Positions 27,568-37,159 of a DNA stretch of 64,000 nucleotides are shown here, piece after piece. Each line of letters begins with the position of its first letter. The stretch's first letter is position 1. The stretch is from NCBI RefSeq assembly GCF_016624945.1, contig NZ_JACVUI010000014.1, positions 1-64,000 of the forward strand. The letters run 5' to 3'. The position numbers and the translations under genes were made by a program. The notes under the pieces were generated by a model. The model made no database searches and had not been told where the DNA came from. It saw only the letters and a program-made list of their open reading frames with translations. The stretch comes from Acinetobacter sp. S54. GTDB taxonomy: Bacteria; Pseudomonadota; Gammaproteobacteria; Pseudomonadales; Moraxellaceae.

Positions 27568-28977
27568 TTATAAATCAAATAATTTACCCGGATTCATAAT
27601 CGCATTTGGATCAAATACCAATTTCAAAGCCTTCATATATTCAATTTCTTCTGGTGAACGCGAATAGTTTAAATATGGTTTTTTGGTCATACCTACGCCA
27701 TGTTCAGCAGAGATTGAACCATCATATTTTTTCACAGTATCGAACACATATTTATTAACAATCTGGCATTTAGCAAAGAATTCGGCTTTGCTTAAATTTT
27801 CAGGTTTTAAAATATTTAAATGCAAGTTACCGTCACCGATATGACCAAACCAGCAGATTTCAAAGTCAGGATAATTATCCTGTACAATTGCATCAATTTC
27901 TTTAATAAATGCAGGAACATGTGTAATCAATACTGAAATATCATTTTTGTAAGGGATAAACGGCGCAATTGATTCAGAAATGTCTTCACGTAAACGCCAC
28001 AAGCTTTCAACCTGATCCAGACTTTGACTCATCACACCATCAAGTACCCAGCCTTGTTCCATGCAATGTTCAAAGATCTGCATAGCTTTATCCATAATCG
28101 GTTCATATGGCGCTTCAAATTCAAGCAATACATAAAATGGACATTGGGTTTCAAATGGGCGTTGGACATGGCCACGATCCAGCACTTTTTGCATCGCAAG
28201 TTCACCAAAGAACTCAAATGCAGTCAGGTCAATTTCTTTCTGGAAAGCGTGTAGTACTGGCATGACAGCATCGAAATCAAGCACCCCCAAAACTAGAACT
28301 TGTAAGTTTTGTGGTTGTCGTTCCAGTTTAATTTCAGCTTCAGTCACTAAACCTAACGTTCCCTCACCACCAATAAATAGATGTTGTAGTGCATAGCCTG
28401 TGGCATTTTTAACCATGCCTTTATTTAAGCGTAAAATGTCACCTTTGCCTGTAACCACCGTCAGACCTAACACCCAATTGCGAGTCATGCCGTATTTTAT
28501 GACTTTAATACCGCCGGCATTGGTGCCAATATTCCCCCCTATCTGGCTCGAACCTGCTGATGCAAAATCAACTGGATAATACATCCCCTGTTCTTCAGCA
28601 TAATTCTGCAATTGCTCAGTCACCACACCTGCTTGCACACGTACCATACGATCTGCTGGGAAAAATTCCAGAATCTGGTTCATCTTGTCCATACTTACGA
28701 CAATTTCACCATTGGTCGCAACTGCACCTGCGGATAATCCTGTGCGTCCACCTGATGGTGTAATAGCAACATTAAACTGATTGGCCAATTTTACGATGGC
28801 TTGAACTTGCTCAGTAGTCGATGGAAAAACGATGACTGATGGGTGTGGATCAAAATGCTTGGTATGATCGCGTCCCCAATTTTCGAGACTATCCGCATCG
28901 GTTTTTATACGGTTTTCACCGACGATTGCAGTTAATTGGGTAAGTAACTCAGGTGTTAAAGCGACTGGAGCATTCAT
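27568..28977 (-). CDS. FAD-linked oxidase, probable D-2-hydroxyglutarate dehydrogenase
   Basis: A 469-residue flavoprotein of the GlcD/LldH family. The FAD-binding half has the PCMH motif (ITPSGGRTGLSAGAV), GSSQIGGNIGTNAGG and the C-terminal HIGDGNLHLNIL and EHGVGMTKKPYL, where the last His is the usual active-site base. Its gene is back to back with serA. In Pseudomonas, D-2-hydroxyglutarate dehydrogenase lies beside serA and removes the D-2-hydroxyglutarate that SerA makes from 2-ketoglutarate, passing electrons to ETF. The same role is inferred here; D-lactate or glycolate dehydrogenase is the alternative. Confidence 0.87.
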   Translation of the reverse strand: MNAPVALTPELLTQLTAIVGENRIKTDADSLENWGRDHTKHFDPHPSVIVFPSTTEQVQAIVKLANQFNVAITPSGGRTGLSAGAVATNGEIVVSMDKMNQILEFFPADRMVRVQAGVVTEQLQNYAEEQGMYYPVDFASAGSSQIGGNIGTNAGGIKVIKYGMTRNWVLGLTVVTGKGDILRLNKGMVKNATGYALQHLFIGGEGTLGLVTEAEIKLERQPQNLQVLVLGVLDFDAVMPVLHAFQKEIDLTAFEFFGELAMQKVLDRGHVQRPFETQCPFYVLLEFEAPYEPIMDKAMQIFEHCMEQGWVLDGVMSQSLDQVESLWRLREDISESIAPFIPYKNDISVLITHVPAFIKEIDAIVQDNYPDFEICWFGHIGDGNLHLNILKPENLSKAEFFAKCQIVNKYVFDTVKKYDGSISAEHGVGMTKKPYLNYSRSPEEIEYMKALKLVFDPNAIMNPGKLFDL

Positions 28978-29344
28978 CGTTTACAGGCCTAGCAAGAAAT
29001 AAACAGGTGGGTTTAGGAAATTTGGGAATGCTATTAAAATCAATTGCACGTCTTGCAAATTTCTAAAAGCTTTTTAGATTCTACCAAAAATCAGCGTTTA
29101 TTTTACATGTAAGCACGGGCTGGATAAAGCATCGCTTAAAAATGCAGTCGCTACAAAATGTGTTGAATCCACAGCCAAACCGCCAATATTCCTCTCAACG
29201 CTAAACACAGCTTGAATGAGATTGTCAATAAACTGAAATTTATTCACCTATTGAGTCCATATCGTCTATTTATAACGCATAAACAACTGGCATGACTTGT
29301 GATATAATTTCGCGACTAAATTTGGCCTTTGTAGCGGAGCCGTA
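28978..29344. other. Divergent promoter region of the flavoprotein gene and serA
   Basis: A 367-base spacer. The serA promoter is near its right end (see separate entry). The remainder is AT-rich with no RNA gene or long dyad that I could recognise; the promoter of the minus-strand gene must lie in the left part. Confidence 0.5.
29280..29308 (+). promoter_or_regulatory. Likely serA promoter
   Basis: A perfect -10 hexamer TATAAT at 29303-29308 with a weak -35 (taaaca, 29280-29285) 17 bases upstream. It lies about 35 bases before the serA start codon. Confidence 0.6.
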
Positions 29345-30577
29345 ATGAGCCAACATCTATCACTACCTAAAGATAAAATTCGTTTCTTATTGTTAGAAGG
29401 CGTTCACCAAAATGCCATCGATACCTTAAATGCAGCGGGTTACACCAATATCGACTACCATAAAACTGCACTTGAAGGCGAAGCTTTGAAAGAAGCTGTC
29501 AAAGATGCACACTTTATTGGTATTCGTTCGCGTACTCAATTAACTGAAGAAGTATTTGAAGCCGCGAATAAATTGATTGCGGTCGGCTGTTTCTGTATCG
29601 GAACAAATCAGGTTGATTTAAAAGCAGCGATGTCACGTGGGATCCCAGTTTTCAACGCCCCGTATTCAAATACGCGCTCCGTTGCAGAGTTGGTACTTGC
29701 TGAAACAATTTTGTTGTTGCGTCGTGTGCCAGAGAAATCAACAGATACACATGCAGGTGGATGGAATAAATCTGCTGTGGGTTCTTTTGAAACTCGTGGT
29801 AAGACTTTAGGTATTGTCGGTTACGGTTCTATTGGTTCCCAACTTTCTGTATTGGCAGAAAGCCTAGGTATGAAAGTCATTTATTTTGATGCTGTCACAA
29901 AGCTACCATTAGGTAATGCGCGTCAGGTTGGCTCACTAGATGAACTTTTAGCGACTGCTGATGTAGTCACTTTACACGTTCCAGATGTGCCTTCTACTCG
30001 TAACTTTTTCAAAAAAGAACAGTTTGCAAAAATGAAAGAAGGCGCAATCTTCCTAAACGCTGCACGTGGTACATGTGTCGTGATTGAAGATCTGGCAGAT
30101 TCTTTGAAATCTGGTCATCTTGCAGGTGCGGCGGTTGACGTATTTCCGAAAGAACCTAAAGCCAATGGTGAAGAATTTGTTTCTCCATTGCGTAACATTC
30201 CAAACGTAATCCTCACTCCACATGTGGGCGGTTCGACTATGGAAGCGCAAGCCAATATTGGTCTTGAAGTTGCTGAAAAATTTGTAGCGTATTCTGATAA
30301 AGGTATGACTCTTTCTGCGGTGAATTTCCCAGAAATTGCATTACCATTGACCGAAGGTAAACATCGCCTATTGCATATTCACAAGAATATTCCGGGTGTT
30401 TTATCTAAAATCAATAATCTGTTTGCAGAGCAAGGCATTAACATCTCTGGCCAAAGTTTAATGACCAAAGGTGATATTGGCTATCTTGTGATGGATGTAG
30501 ATGCATCGGCATCTCAGGAAGCATTAGATATGTTGAGTGAAGTCGAAGGGACTATCCGCGTTCGTATCCTGTTCTAA
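29345..30577 (+). CDS. serA: D-3-phosphoglycerate dehydrogenase
   Basis: A 410-residue enzyme that oxidises 3-phosphoglycerate to 3-phosphohydroxypyruvate, the first step of serine synthesis. It has the Rossmann motif GIVGYGSIGSQL (about residues 158-169), catalytic Arg in NAARGTCV, Glu in FPKEPK and His in LTPHVGGST, and a C-terminal ACT domain (about residues 335-410) for serine feedback. The length and the single ACT domain match the E. coli-type enzyme. It is paired with the divergent flavoprotein gene and ends in a strong terminator. Confidence 0.97.
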   Translation: MSQHLSLPKDKIRFLLLEGVHQNAIDTLNAAGYTNIDYHKTALEGEALKEAVKDAHFIGIRSRTQLTEEVFEAANKLIAVGCFCIGTNQVDLKAAMSRGIPVFNAPYSNTRSVAELVLAETILLLRRVPEKSTDTHAGGWNKSAVGSFETRGKTLGIVGYGSIGSQLSVLAESLGMKVIYFDAVTKLPLGNARQVGSLDELLATADVVTLHVPDVPSTRNFFKKEQFAKMKEGAIFLNAARGTCVVIEDLADSLKSGHLAGAAVDVFPKEPKANGEEFVSPLRNIPNVILTPHVGGSTMEAQANIGLEVAEKFVAYSDKGMTLSAVNFPEIALPLTEGKHRLLHIHKNIPGVLSKINNLFAEQGINISGQSLMTKGDIGYLVMDVDASASQEALDMLSEVEGTIRVRILF

Positions 30578-30590
30578 TCAAATCCTTGAT

Positions 30591-30622
30591 AAAAGGCCAC
30601 AGCATTGCCTGTGGCTTTTTTA
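30591..30622 (+). terminator. Rho-independent terminator of serA
   Basis: Stem gccacag (30596-30602) / ctgtggc (30609-30615) with a six-base loop, followed by a T-run. Confidence 0.88.
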
Positions 30623-30667
30623 TATCAAGATGAATTATGATGATATAAAATATACCGTTTGTTCAAA

Positions 30668-31549
30668 ATGTCGTTATCCAGTCCAAAGTCACAATTACAG
30701 GCACTCATCTTTTTGCTTGTCGCGATGATCTGTGTACAGAGTAGTGGTTCTCTCGCAAAAATCTTATTTCAAAGTTATCCCGTTTTGACAGTTTCAGCCA
30801 TGCGTCTATTTTTTGGGGCGCTGATTTTAGCAATCATTTTTCAGGCATGGAAAATTGAATGGCAGCAGGTTCGTTGGAAAGCCATTATTAGTTATGGGAT
30901 TGCACTGGCTGGAATGAATGCGCTGTTTTATTTATCATTACAACGCTTGCCTTTAGGGATTGCGGTAGCGTTTGAATTTGTGGGTCCCCTTAGCATTGCT
31001 TTATATTATGCGCGACAAAAGTATGATCTGATCTGGGTATGTTGTGCGATTTTGGGCTTACTCTTATTGTTTCCATTTCATCAAGCCAGTCATCATCTTG
31101 ATCTCATCGGAATTGCATTTGCATTAGCTGCAGGGGTCTGTTGGGCCTTATATATTATTGCGGGGCAAAAACCTTCAGGTATATCAGGGAATCACACAGT
31201 ATTTTTAGGCATGAGCGTAGGGATGATCATTTTACTCCCCATTGCGTTTATGACAGGTTCGGTCGCTCATGTGTTTGAACTTCCCCATATTTTTTATTTT
31301 ATTGCGCTTGCAATTTTAGCCAGTGCCTTGCCTTTTTCGCTGGAAATGCTGGCATTAAAACGACTGACTGCTCTTAGTTTTGGCACGCTAATGAGTATGG
31401 AACCTGCTGTTGCTGCATTTTCAGGATTTATCTTTTTAGGTGAAAAATTGATATGGAGTCAATGGCTTGCTTTAGCGACGATTATTACTGCTTCAGTGGG
31501 TTGTACAGTAACAACTCAACGAGCCAAAAGTACCGATACGATTTCTTGA
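30668..31549 (+). CDS. RhtA-like EamA exporter (first of a tandem pair)
   Basis: A protein of about 293 residues with ten hydrophobic segments in two EamA repeats. The pattern (QSSGSLAKILFQSYPVLTV, GPLSIALYYAR, LPFSLEMLALKRL..LSFGTLMSMEPAVAA) is that of RhtA, the threonine/homoserine exporter of E. coli. A TTG at 30659 would add three residues, but ATG 30668 is more likely. The next gene is a close paralogue. Being just after serA is suggestive but there is a terminator between them. Substrate inferred only. Confidence 0.88.
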   Translation: MSLSSPKSQLQALIFLLVAMICVQSSGSLAKILFQSYPVLTVSAMRLFFGALILAIIFQAWKIEWQQVRWKAIISYGIALAGMNALFYLSLQRLPLGIAVAFEFVGPLSIALYYARQKYDLIWVCCAILGLLLLFPFHQASHHLDLIGIAFALAAGVCWALYIIAGQKPSGISGNHTVFLGMSVGMIILLPIAFMTGSVAHVFELPHIFYFIALAILASALPFSLEMLALKRLTALSFGTLMSMEPAVAAFSGFIFLGEKLIWSQWLALATIITASVGCTVTTQRAKSTDTIS

Positions 31550-31646
31550 TGAAGGTCTTATTTATTTGGATATGGATTTATTCGAGATTTTATTAGACAG
31601 ATTATTTTAATCCCTTTTATACATTTACTTATGTTGAGCCTTAATC

Positions 31647-32525
31647 ATGCCTAACACCCCATTGATTGCTGTTATTGCCATGTTGCTGTCGATGATGTGT
31701 TATCAGATTAGCGCATCTTTTGCCAAACAACTCATCGCCGTACTGGATCCTTTAAGTGTTACCATTTTAAGACTCTGTTTTGCCTCGGTTTTAGTTTTTT
31801 TCATGTTTCGCTCATGGAGGATTTTAACTAAACTCTCCACACTCAAATGGCGAGATTTACTCGGTTATAGCGGTGCATTAGGTCTAATGAATGTGCTGTT
31901 TTATATGTCACTGGGCAAACTTCCACAAGGAATCGCGGTCGGGCTTGAATTTATTGGCCCACTAGGACTAGCCTTGCTTTCGATTCAACAACGGCGTGAT
32001 TATATTTGGGTCTTTTGTGCAATTTTAGGTATCGCCCTGATGGTGCCGTGGCAACAGGCGGCACAGGCTAATTTTTCCATCAGTGGCGCCGCTTTTGCAC
32101 TTGGCGCTGGCTTATGTTGGGCATTTTATATTTATTTTGGTCATAAAGTAGTACGTCAAAACATTGGTATGCATGCATTAACCATAGCAATTAGCCTTTC
32201 AGCAGTAATTCTGCTTCCCATCGGTTTAGTACATCAACCTGAGCACCTAATCAATCCTGCACATTGGCCCAAAGCATTACTGATCGCCATTCTAGCTACT
32301 GCGATCCCCTATGCATTAGATTTATTTGCGCTTAAAAGACTGACCAAACTGAGTTATGGCACACTTTCTAGTCTTTCGCCTGCTTTAGCTGCACTTGCAG
32401 GTCTGGTTTTACTCAGTGAAAATATTACGTTATTACAGTGGATCGCATTAGGTTTTATTATGTTGGCTTCCATTGGGGTAACGTTTCGTGCATCGGGTCA
32501 GGTAACTGACACTGCCAGTTCCTGA
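31647..32525 (+). CDS. RhtA-like EamA exporter (second of a tandem pair)
   Basis: A 292-residue membrane protein closely similar to the product of the gene before it: both share MNxLFYxSLxxLPxGIAVxxEFxGPLxxAL, the GVCWALYI/GLCWAFYI segment and LALKRLT-LS(Y/F)GTL. The pair clearly arose by gene duplication. A likely amino acid exporter of the RhtA type; the substrate is not known. It has its own 97-base upstream spacer, so it may be expressed separately. Confidence 0.88.
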   Translation: MPNTPLIAVIAMLLSMMCYQISASFAKQLIAVLDPLSVTILRLCFASVLVFFMFRSWRILTKLSTLKWRDLLGYSGALGLMNVLFYMSLGKLPQGIAVGLEFIGPLGLALLSIQQRRDYIWVFCAILGIALMVPWQQAAQANFSISGAAFALGAGLCWAFYIYFGHKVVRQNIGMHALTIAISLSAVILLPIGLVHQPEHLINPAHWPKALLIAILATAIPYALDLFALKRLTKLSYGTLSSLSPALAALAGLVLLSENITLLQWIALGFIMLASIGVTFRASGQVTDTASS

Positions 32526-32570
32526 CTTTATGCAATTTTATAAAATATTATTGATATTTTTACTGGGGCA

Positions 32571-33020
32571 TCAGGCGAGTTCATTGTTCTTATACTTTGC
32601 ATATTCTTTTAAATATTGCTGACCCAGTTTTTCTTTTTGCTTGTCATCTAAAATTTTTCCTGCCTGTTGGAAAAATTTATGCTCTTCTTCTTTTAAATGA
32701 TGATGAACGACTTCACTTAATTGTTTAGCAATCGCTAACCAACTAGGGCTACTCATATCCGTTTCTTCAAGCTGCTCAACCAACTCATCCATTTCATGAT
32801 GTTCTGATAATGCATGGCGACTAATATCCAGCCCAATATCATTAAACATCAAGGGAATATAAAGATAGCGATCTTCAGCAACCGAATGTGCCCACAGTTC
32901 ATTTTTTAAGTTTTTAAATAATTGTTCTCGTTCTTCAGTATGTCCATGCGTTTGTACCAGTCGCTCTGAAAGTAAACGCTGATTTTCATGACTTTCCCGC
33001 AATGCTTCAAAAATATTCAT
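32571..33020 (-). CDS. Hemerythrin (HHE) domain protein
   Basis: A 149-residue cytoplasmic protein with the ligands of a di-iron hemerythrin-like site: His in RESHENQ, H and E in WAHSVAEDRYLY, H in SEHHEMDEL and H/E in VVHHHLKEEEHKFF. Such HHE proteins bind oxygen, nitric oxide or iron and help repair iron-sulfur clusters in some bacteria. No partner is adjacent. The specific role is unknown. Confidence 0.9.
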   Translation of the reverse strand: MNIFEALRESHENQRLLSERLVQTHGHTEEREQLFKNLKNELWAHSVAEDRYLYIPLMFNDIGLDISRHALSEHHEMDELVEQLEETDMSSPSWLAIAKQLSEVVHHHLKEEEHKFFQQAGKILDDKQKEKLGQQYLKEYAKYKNNELA

Positions 33021-33162
33021 CTATTTATAGATCCTATTCTGGCTATTATCATATGGCTAAATAAGAAAAAGGTAACCCTTTGGCTACCTCCAGTTTACTT
33101 TTTTGATGTGATAAAAAAAGATTATTGATGTCAAAATCTGTTTCAGAACGTTGCTTTAGCCA

Positions 33163-33933
33163 TTAGCCTGTTACAAACATTTGATAACCAATACGACAGA
33201 TGAGGATTGAAACTAAAATCAAAAAGATGATCCGGACAAATCCACTGCCATATTTCAGCGCAACACGTACACCAACAACCGAACCAATAACATTGGCGAC
33301 TGCCATCATTAAACCGATATGAAAAATAACATGGCCTGTAGGCGCCAAAAAGCTAAGAGCGGCAATATTCGTCATAAAATTTCCGATTTTTGATAATGCT
33401 GAGGCATGCAAAAAATCAACATTCAAAAAGCGGATAAAGAAAAAAATAAAAAAACTACCTGTTCCCGGACCAAAAATACCGTCATAAAAACCAATGAGTA
33501 GACTGCCAATTGCAGCCAACACTAAAACTTTAGGAGTAATGCTTAAAGCGACATGGACTTGCCCAAAGTTCTTTTTAATCAATGTATAGATCGCAATAAC
33601 GATGAGCATTACAAATACAAATGGGCGCAAAACAGATTGAGGAATTAATGACAGACAGGCCGCACCTAAAAAGGAGCTAATCAGTGCACAAACTGCGATC
33701 ACTGCAAGCAGTTTCCATTGTAGTTTAACCCTGCGTACAAAGGTATATGCGGCAGAAGCCGTTCCAAAAACCGATGAAAGTTTGTTCGTTCCAATCACCG
33801 TTGCAGGTGACATTTGCGGAAAAGTACTCATAATCGCAGGAATCTGAATCAGGCCACCGCCACCTACTGCTGCATCAATTGCACCTGCACAAAACGCAAA
33901 AAAGATTAAGCTGAGTATGACTTCAATTTCCAT
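33163..33933 (-). CDS. TSUP family (TauE/SafE, YfcA-like) membrane transporter
   Basis: A 256-residue protein with about eight hydrophobic segments. The first repeat has the conserved AGAIDAAVGGGGLIQIPAI and IGTNKLSSVFGTASA, and the second GFYDGIFGPGTGSFFIFFF, the two signature loops of the TSUP family, whose members export or import sulfonates and sulfite or other organic anions. It ends only 13 bases before the truB frame begins on the same strand, so truB and this gene are likely cotranscribed (truB first). The substrate cannot be read from sequence. Confidence 0.9.
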   Translation of the reverse strand: MEIEVILSLIFFAFCAGAIDAAVGGGGLIQIPAIMSTFPQMSPATVIGTNKLSSVFGTASAAYTFVRRVKLQWKLLAVIAVCALISSFLGAACLSLIPQSVLRPFVFVMLIVIAIYTLIKKNFGQVHVALSITPKVLVLAAIGSLLIGFYDGIFGPGTGSFFIFFFIRFLNVDFLHASALSKIGNFMTNIAALSFLAPTGHVIFHIGLMMAVANVIGSVVGVRVALKYGSGFVRIIFLILVSILICRIGYQMFVTG

Positions 33934-33946
33934 CGGGGAGCTATGC

Positions 33947-34852
33947 CTATAAGTTTAAAATACGCTTCGGCACCAATCTTTTTTTATCGGTAATTTCAGC
34001 CAGACCCAAACATTGATCCTGATCAAACACTAGAACTTCAGGCGCAGGCCCATGTTCAATATTGCTTTCCTGACCATTGCAGAAGTATTTGTGGCGACCT
34101 TCAGGGATTTGAACTTTCGGTAAATATTCGACTGGTGCGTAGGCCGGCAATAATAGCATATCGCGAGCGGATTCATTAAGTTGCTCTAAATATTCAATGC
34201 TATATTCTGGAATTAATTCAAAATGCCCCGTCTGAGTACGATGTAACTGGGTTAAATGACCACCACAACCGAGTGCTTCACCAATATCTTCACCTAATAC
34301 ACGAATATAAGTTCCCTTAGAACAAGTCACATCCAAGGTTAAACTTTCTGCATCAAAATCAATTAATTTTAACTCATAGATCGTCACAGGGCGGGCTGCA
34401 CGTTCAATTTCAATACCCTGTCTTGCCAACTCATACAAAGGACGTCCGTCGCGCTTTAAGGCTGAGTACATAGGCGGTACTTGCTCAATCTCACCACGGA
34501 ACTGATTTAGTACTCGCTCAATACTTTCACGGGTCAATACTGGAACACTTCTGGTTTGTAGGATCTCCCCTTCCACGTCACCCGTTGAAGTGGTTTGTCC
34601 GAGTTTGACTACAGTTTGATAACGCTTGGTTGAATCTAATAAATAATGCGAAAACTTGGTGGCTTCTCCCAGACAAATAGGCAATAAGCCTGTGGCCAAT
34701 GGATCAAGTGCACCTGTATGCCCCGCCTTCTGTGCCCGAAACAACCAGCGAACTTTTTGTAGTGCCGCATTTGAGCTAATTCCTAAAGGTTTATTCAACA
34801 GAAAAACACCACTTAAGTGGCGACGAGGAATTTTTCCAGATTTAGCGGTCAT
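33947..34852 (-). CDS. truB: tRNA pseudouridine-55 synthase
   Basis: A protein of about 301 residues that converts U55 of the tRNA T-arm to pseudouridine. The catalytic Asp lies in [15 protein letters not shown]. Other motifs: [30 protein letters not shown] and [16 protein letters not shown]. The start is uncertain: ATG 34852 ([11 protein letters not shown]) gives the usual length; ATG 34888 would add 12 residues. Unlike many bacteria, rbfA/infB are not next to it here. Confidence 0.96.
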   Translation of the reverse strand: MTAKSGKIPRRHLSGVFLLNKPLGISSNAALQKVRWLFRAQKAGHTGALDPLATGLLPICLGEATKFSHYLLDSTKRYQTVVKLGQTTSTGDVEGEILQTRSVPVLTRESIERVLNQFRGEIEQVPPMYSALKRDGRPLYELARQGIEIERAARPVTIYELKLIDFDAESLTLDVTCSKGTYIRVLGEDIGEALGCGGHLTQLHRTQTGHFELIPEYSIEYLEQLNESARDMLLLPAYAPVEYLPKVQIPEGRHKYFCNGQESNIEHGPAPEVLVFDQDQCLGLAEITDKKRLVPKRILNL

Positions 34853-35001
34853 GTGTGTCCAGTGCAAGGCAGTCAAAACTGCCGCCATGTTATCAAATCC
34901 GCTTATCCATTTTTACAGTATTTTATGTTTAGTGTGCTATTTTTATGAATGGATTCTTTAAATCTACTAAAACAAAAAATGAAATAGGGATGGATCTCTA
35001 G

Positions 35002-36045
35002 ATGCAAGGATTTCGCAATCATTATGTTTGGATCACTATTGGTTTTATTCTTCTGCTCGTGATTGGTTTGGTATTCTGGCTTAAACCTCAGCCCGCCAAT
35101 GGGTCAATATCTACTCAGGAAAACTCAAAGCAAAAGATCATCGGGCAAAGTGCTTTGACGCCATCATCCCCTTTATCAAATTTAAGCTCATCAACATTCA
35201 ATAGCCCGAGTCAGGCAGACACCCAGATTAACTGCCAGCTTCAGCTGGATAATCACAATAGTTTAATCGTGAATGAGCAAACCAAGGATTGCTTTGAATA
35301 TTTTATTAGCCAGTATGGCGAAAAAAGTATTCCCCAAATTGACGCTGATTTTAAAAAGTATTTACAGGGAAATTATCAACAACCTGCTTTATCCCAGATT
35401 CAGGATCTTTGGAGTCGTTATTTAAAATATCGCCAGCAGCTTGGAGAACTCACCCCACCGAATTTAAAACAGGATGACCCAGCTTATTATCGTGCAATTT
35501 TTAGCAATATGAAAAATCTACGCCAACAATTTTTCTCCGCTTATGAAATTTCGGGACTGTTTGGGAGCGAGGATATTTATCATGAATACACACTGAACCG
35601 TATGGCAATACTGGATGATAAAAATCTCTCTGAAAGCGATAAAGCCAAACGTTTAAAAGCACTATTCGATCAACTTCCTCAAGATTGGCAGGAAAACCTA
35701 CAACAGACTACAAAACTTGAAGAACTGAGACATTTAACTCAAGCAATTCAAGAGCGTCATGGCTCTCCAAGTGAATTGCGGCAGATGCGTTTGAATCTGG
35801 TGGGAGCAGAGGCTACCCAACGTTTAGAAACATTGGATCAAAACCGTGATAGTTGGAAAAGTCGAGTTAATCAATATCTAGATCAGCGTGACAATATTTT
35901 AAGTAGCAGTATGTCTGAGGCGGCCAAGCAACAAGCCATTCATCAATTACGCCAGCAGTCTTTTGACCAACCACAAGAGCAGCTACGCTTACAAACGTTT
36001 GAATCAGTTCACGATCAAGGCGGGAAATTACCTTTTTCCAATTAA
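35002..36045 (+). CDS. lipB: Lipase-specific foldase (lipase chaperone)
   Basis: A 347-residue inner membrane protein with one N-terminal anchor (about residues 8-27), a Ser/Pro/Gln-rich linker (28-75) and a long helical periplasmic domain. It folds the cognate secreted lipase before it leaves by type II secretion. The family motif (RxxFDY(F/C)LSA-like) appears as TKDCFEYFISQYGE, and the region LFGSEDIYHEYTLNRMAIL is typical. It lies 93 bases upstream of lipA, the reverse of the Pseudomonas and Burkholderia order but known in Acinetobacter. Confidence 0.9.
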   Translation: MQGFRNHYVWITIGFILLLVIGLVFWLKPQPANGSISTQENSKQKIIGQSALTPSSPLSNLSSSTFNSPSQADTQINCQLQLDNHNSLIVNEQTKDCFEYFISQYGEKSIPQIDADFKKYLQGNYQQPALSQIQDLWSRYLKYRQQLGELTPPNLKQDDPAYYRAIFSNMKNLRQQFFSAYEISGLFGSEDIYHEYTLNRMAILDDKNLSESDKAKRLKALFDQLPQDWQENLQQTTKLEELRHLTQAIQERHGSPSELRQMRLNLVGAEATQRLETLDQNRDSWKSRVNQYLDQRDNILSSSMSEAAKQQAIHQLRQQSFDQPQEQLRLQTFESVHDQGGKLPFSN

Positions 36046-36138
36046 AATAATAGTAATCACAGGAGGATGCCTTTTAAACCATTTGCTGGAGAGGACAGCC
36101 AGCAAAAAATCCAAAAACAAAAAAGAGGATAAGATCAA

Positions 36139-37101
36139 ATGCGATCAAGATTATTCATAACAGGACTTCTCAGTTGCCTTGTAATCCAAAGCAGTTTTGC
36201 TGCGGAAGGGTTACAAAGTGCAGAAACAAAAAATGTTATTTCAGACTATGCCAAAACCAAATACCCTTTAGTATTTGTACATGGAATGTTTGGATTCAAC
36301 CGTTTAGGTTCAGCCGAATTTGGGTTGGATTATTGGTATCAGGTATTGCCCGATTTAGCCAAAAATGGGGCAACTGCCTATGCGACACAGGTTTCACCAC
36401 TTGAATCCACAGAAGTACGTGGTGAGCAACTCCTACAGCAAGTCGAAGAAGTCGTTGCACTGACTGGAAAAAACAAAGTCAATCTCATTGGCCACAGTCA
36501 TGGCGGTCCAACAGCACGTTATATTGCAGGGGTCAGACCAGATCTAGTTTCCTCAGTCACTAGCGTAGCGGGTACAAACTTTGGCTCTCCTGTCGCTGAT
36601 TTGGTTCAGAACGTGCCGTTACTCAATACTGCACTGGCTGCTGCGGTAGATGCTTTAGTTTCGCCTATTATTAGCTATGCACAACTTCGGTCTAAATTGC
36701 CCAGTGATTTTAAAGCATCTATTCGTAGTTTATCTGCTCAGGGGGCAGCAGAATTTAATACTAAATTTCCACTCGGCTTGCCATCCAAAGCTTGTCAGGA
36801 TGGGCCTGCAACGGCCAACGGTATTGCATTTTATTCATGGACAGGTGCTGCACAAACTACCAACCTCCTAGATCCTGATACCTTACTTACTTCAATGGGC
36901 TACGTCGCATTTAGTGGTCAAAAGAATGATGGTCTGGTGAGTCAATGCAGCAGTCGACTCGGAAAAACCATTCGAGATGACTACTATCATAATCATTTTG
37001 ATGAAGTGAATCAGGTACTCGGGTTACGCAGTGTTTTCTCGGCAGATCCTGTGTCGCTTTATCGTCAACATGCTAATCGTCTTAAACTACAAGGTTTATA
37101 A
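36139..37101 (+). CDS. lipA: Secreted triacylglycerol lipase (family I.1/I.2)
   Basis: A 320-residue enzyme that hydrolyses long-chain triglycerides outside the cell. It has a signal peptide (cleaved near SSFA-A), the oxyanion segment YPLVFVHGMFGF, the nucleophile elbow LIGHSHGGPTARY (catalytic Ser), an Asp in KNDGLVSQCSS and His in NHFDEVNQVLGL. Two cysteines (ACQDG, SQCSS) match the single disulfide of family I lipases. It needs the foldase encoded just before it. Ribosome binding site gaggataag. A bidirectional terminator follows. Confidence 0.94.
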   Translation: MRSRLFITGLLSCLVIQSSFAAEGLQSAETKNVISDYAKTKYPLVFVHGMFGFNRLGSAEFGLDYWYQVLPDLAKNGATAYATQVSPLESTEVRGEQLLQQVEEVVALTGKNKVNLIGHSHGGPTARYIAGVRPDLVSSVTSVAGTNFGSPVADLVQNVPLLNTALAAAVDALVSPIISYAQLRSKLPSDFKASIRSLSAQGAAEFNTKFPLGLPSKACQDGPATANGIAFYSWTGAAQTTNLLDPDTLLTSMGYVAFSGQKNDGLVSQCSSRLGKTIRDDYYHNHFDEVNQVLGLRSVFSADPVSLYRQHANRLKLQGL

Positions 37102-37108
37102 CAAACAT

Positions 37109-37139
37109 AAAAAATGCGCCAGATTCGGCGCATTTTTTT
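37109..37139. terminator. Bidirectional terminator between lipA and rplS
   Basis: Stem aaaatgcgcc / ggcgcatttt with a six-base loop (agattc), A-run on the left and T-run on the right, between convergent genes. Confidence 0.88.
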
Positions 37140-37159
37140 GCTTGAAAACAAAGTTAAGA

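Noticed and set aside
33061..33092. Weak hairpin (aggta...tacct) before the TSUP/hemerythrin spacer
   Set aside because: Stem is interrupted by a mismatch and short; not listed as a terminator.
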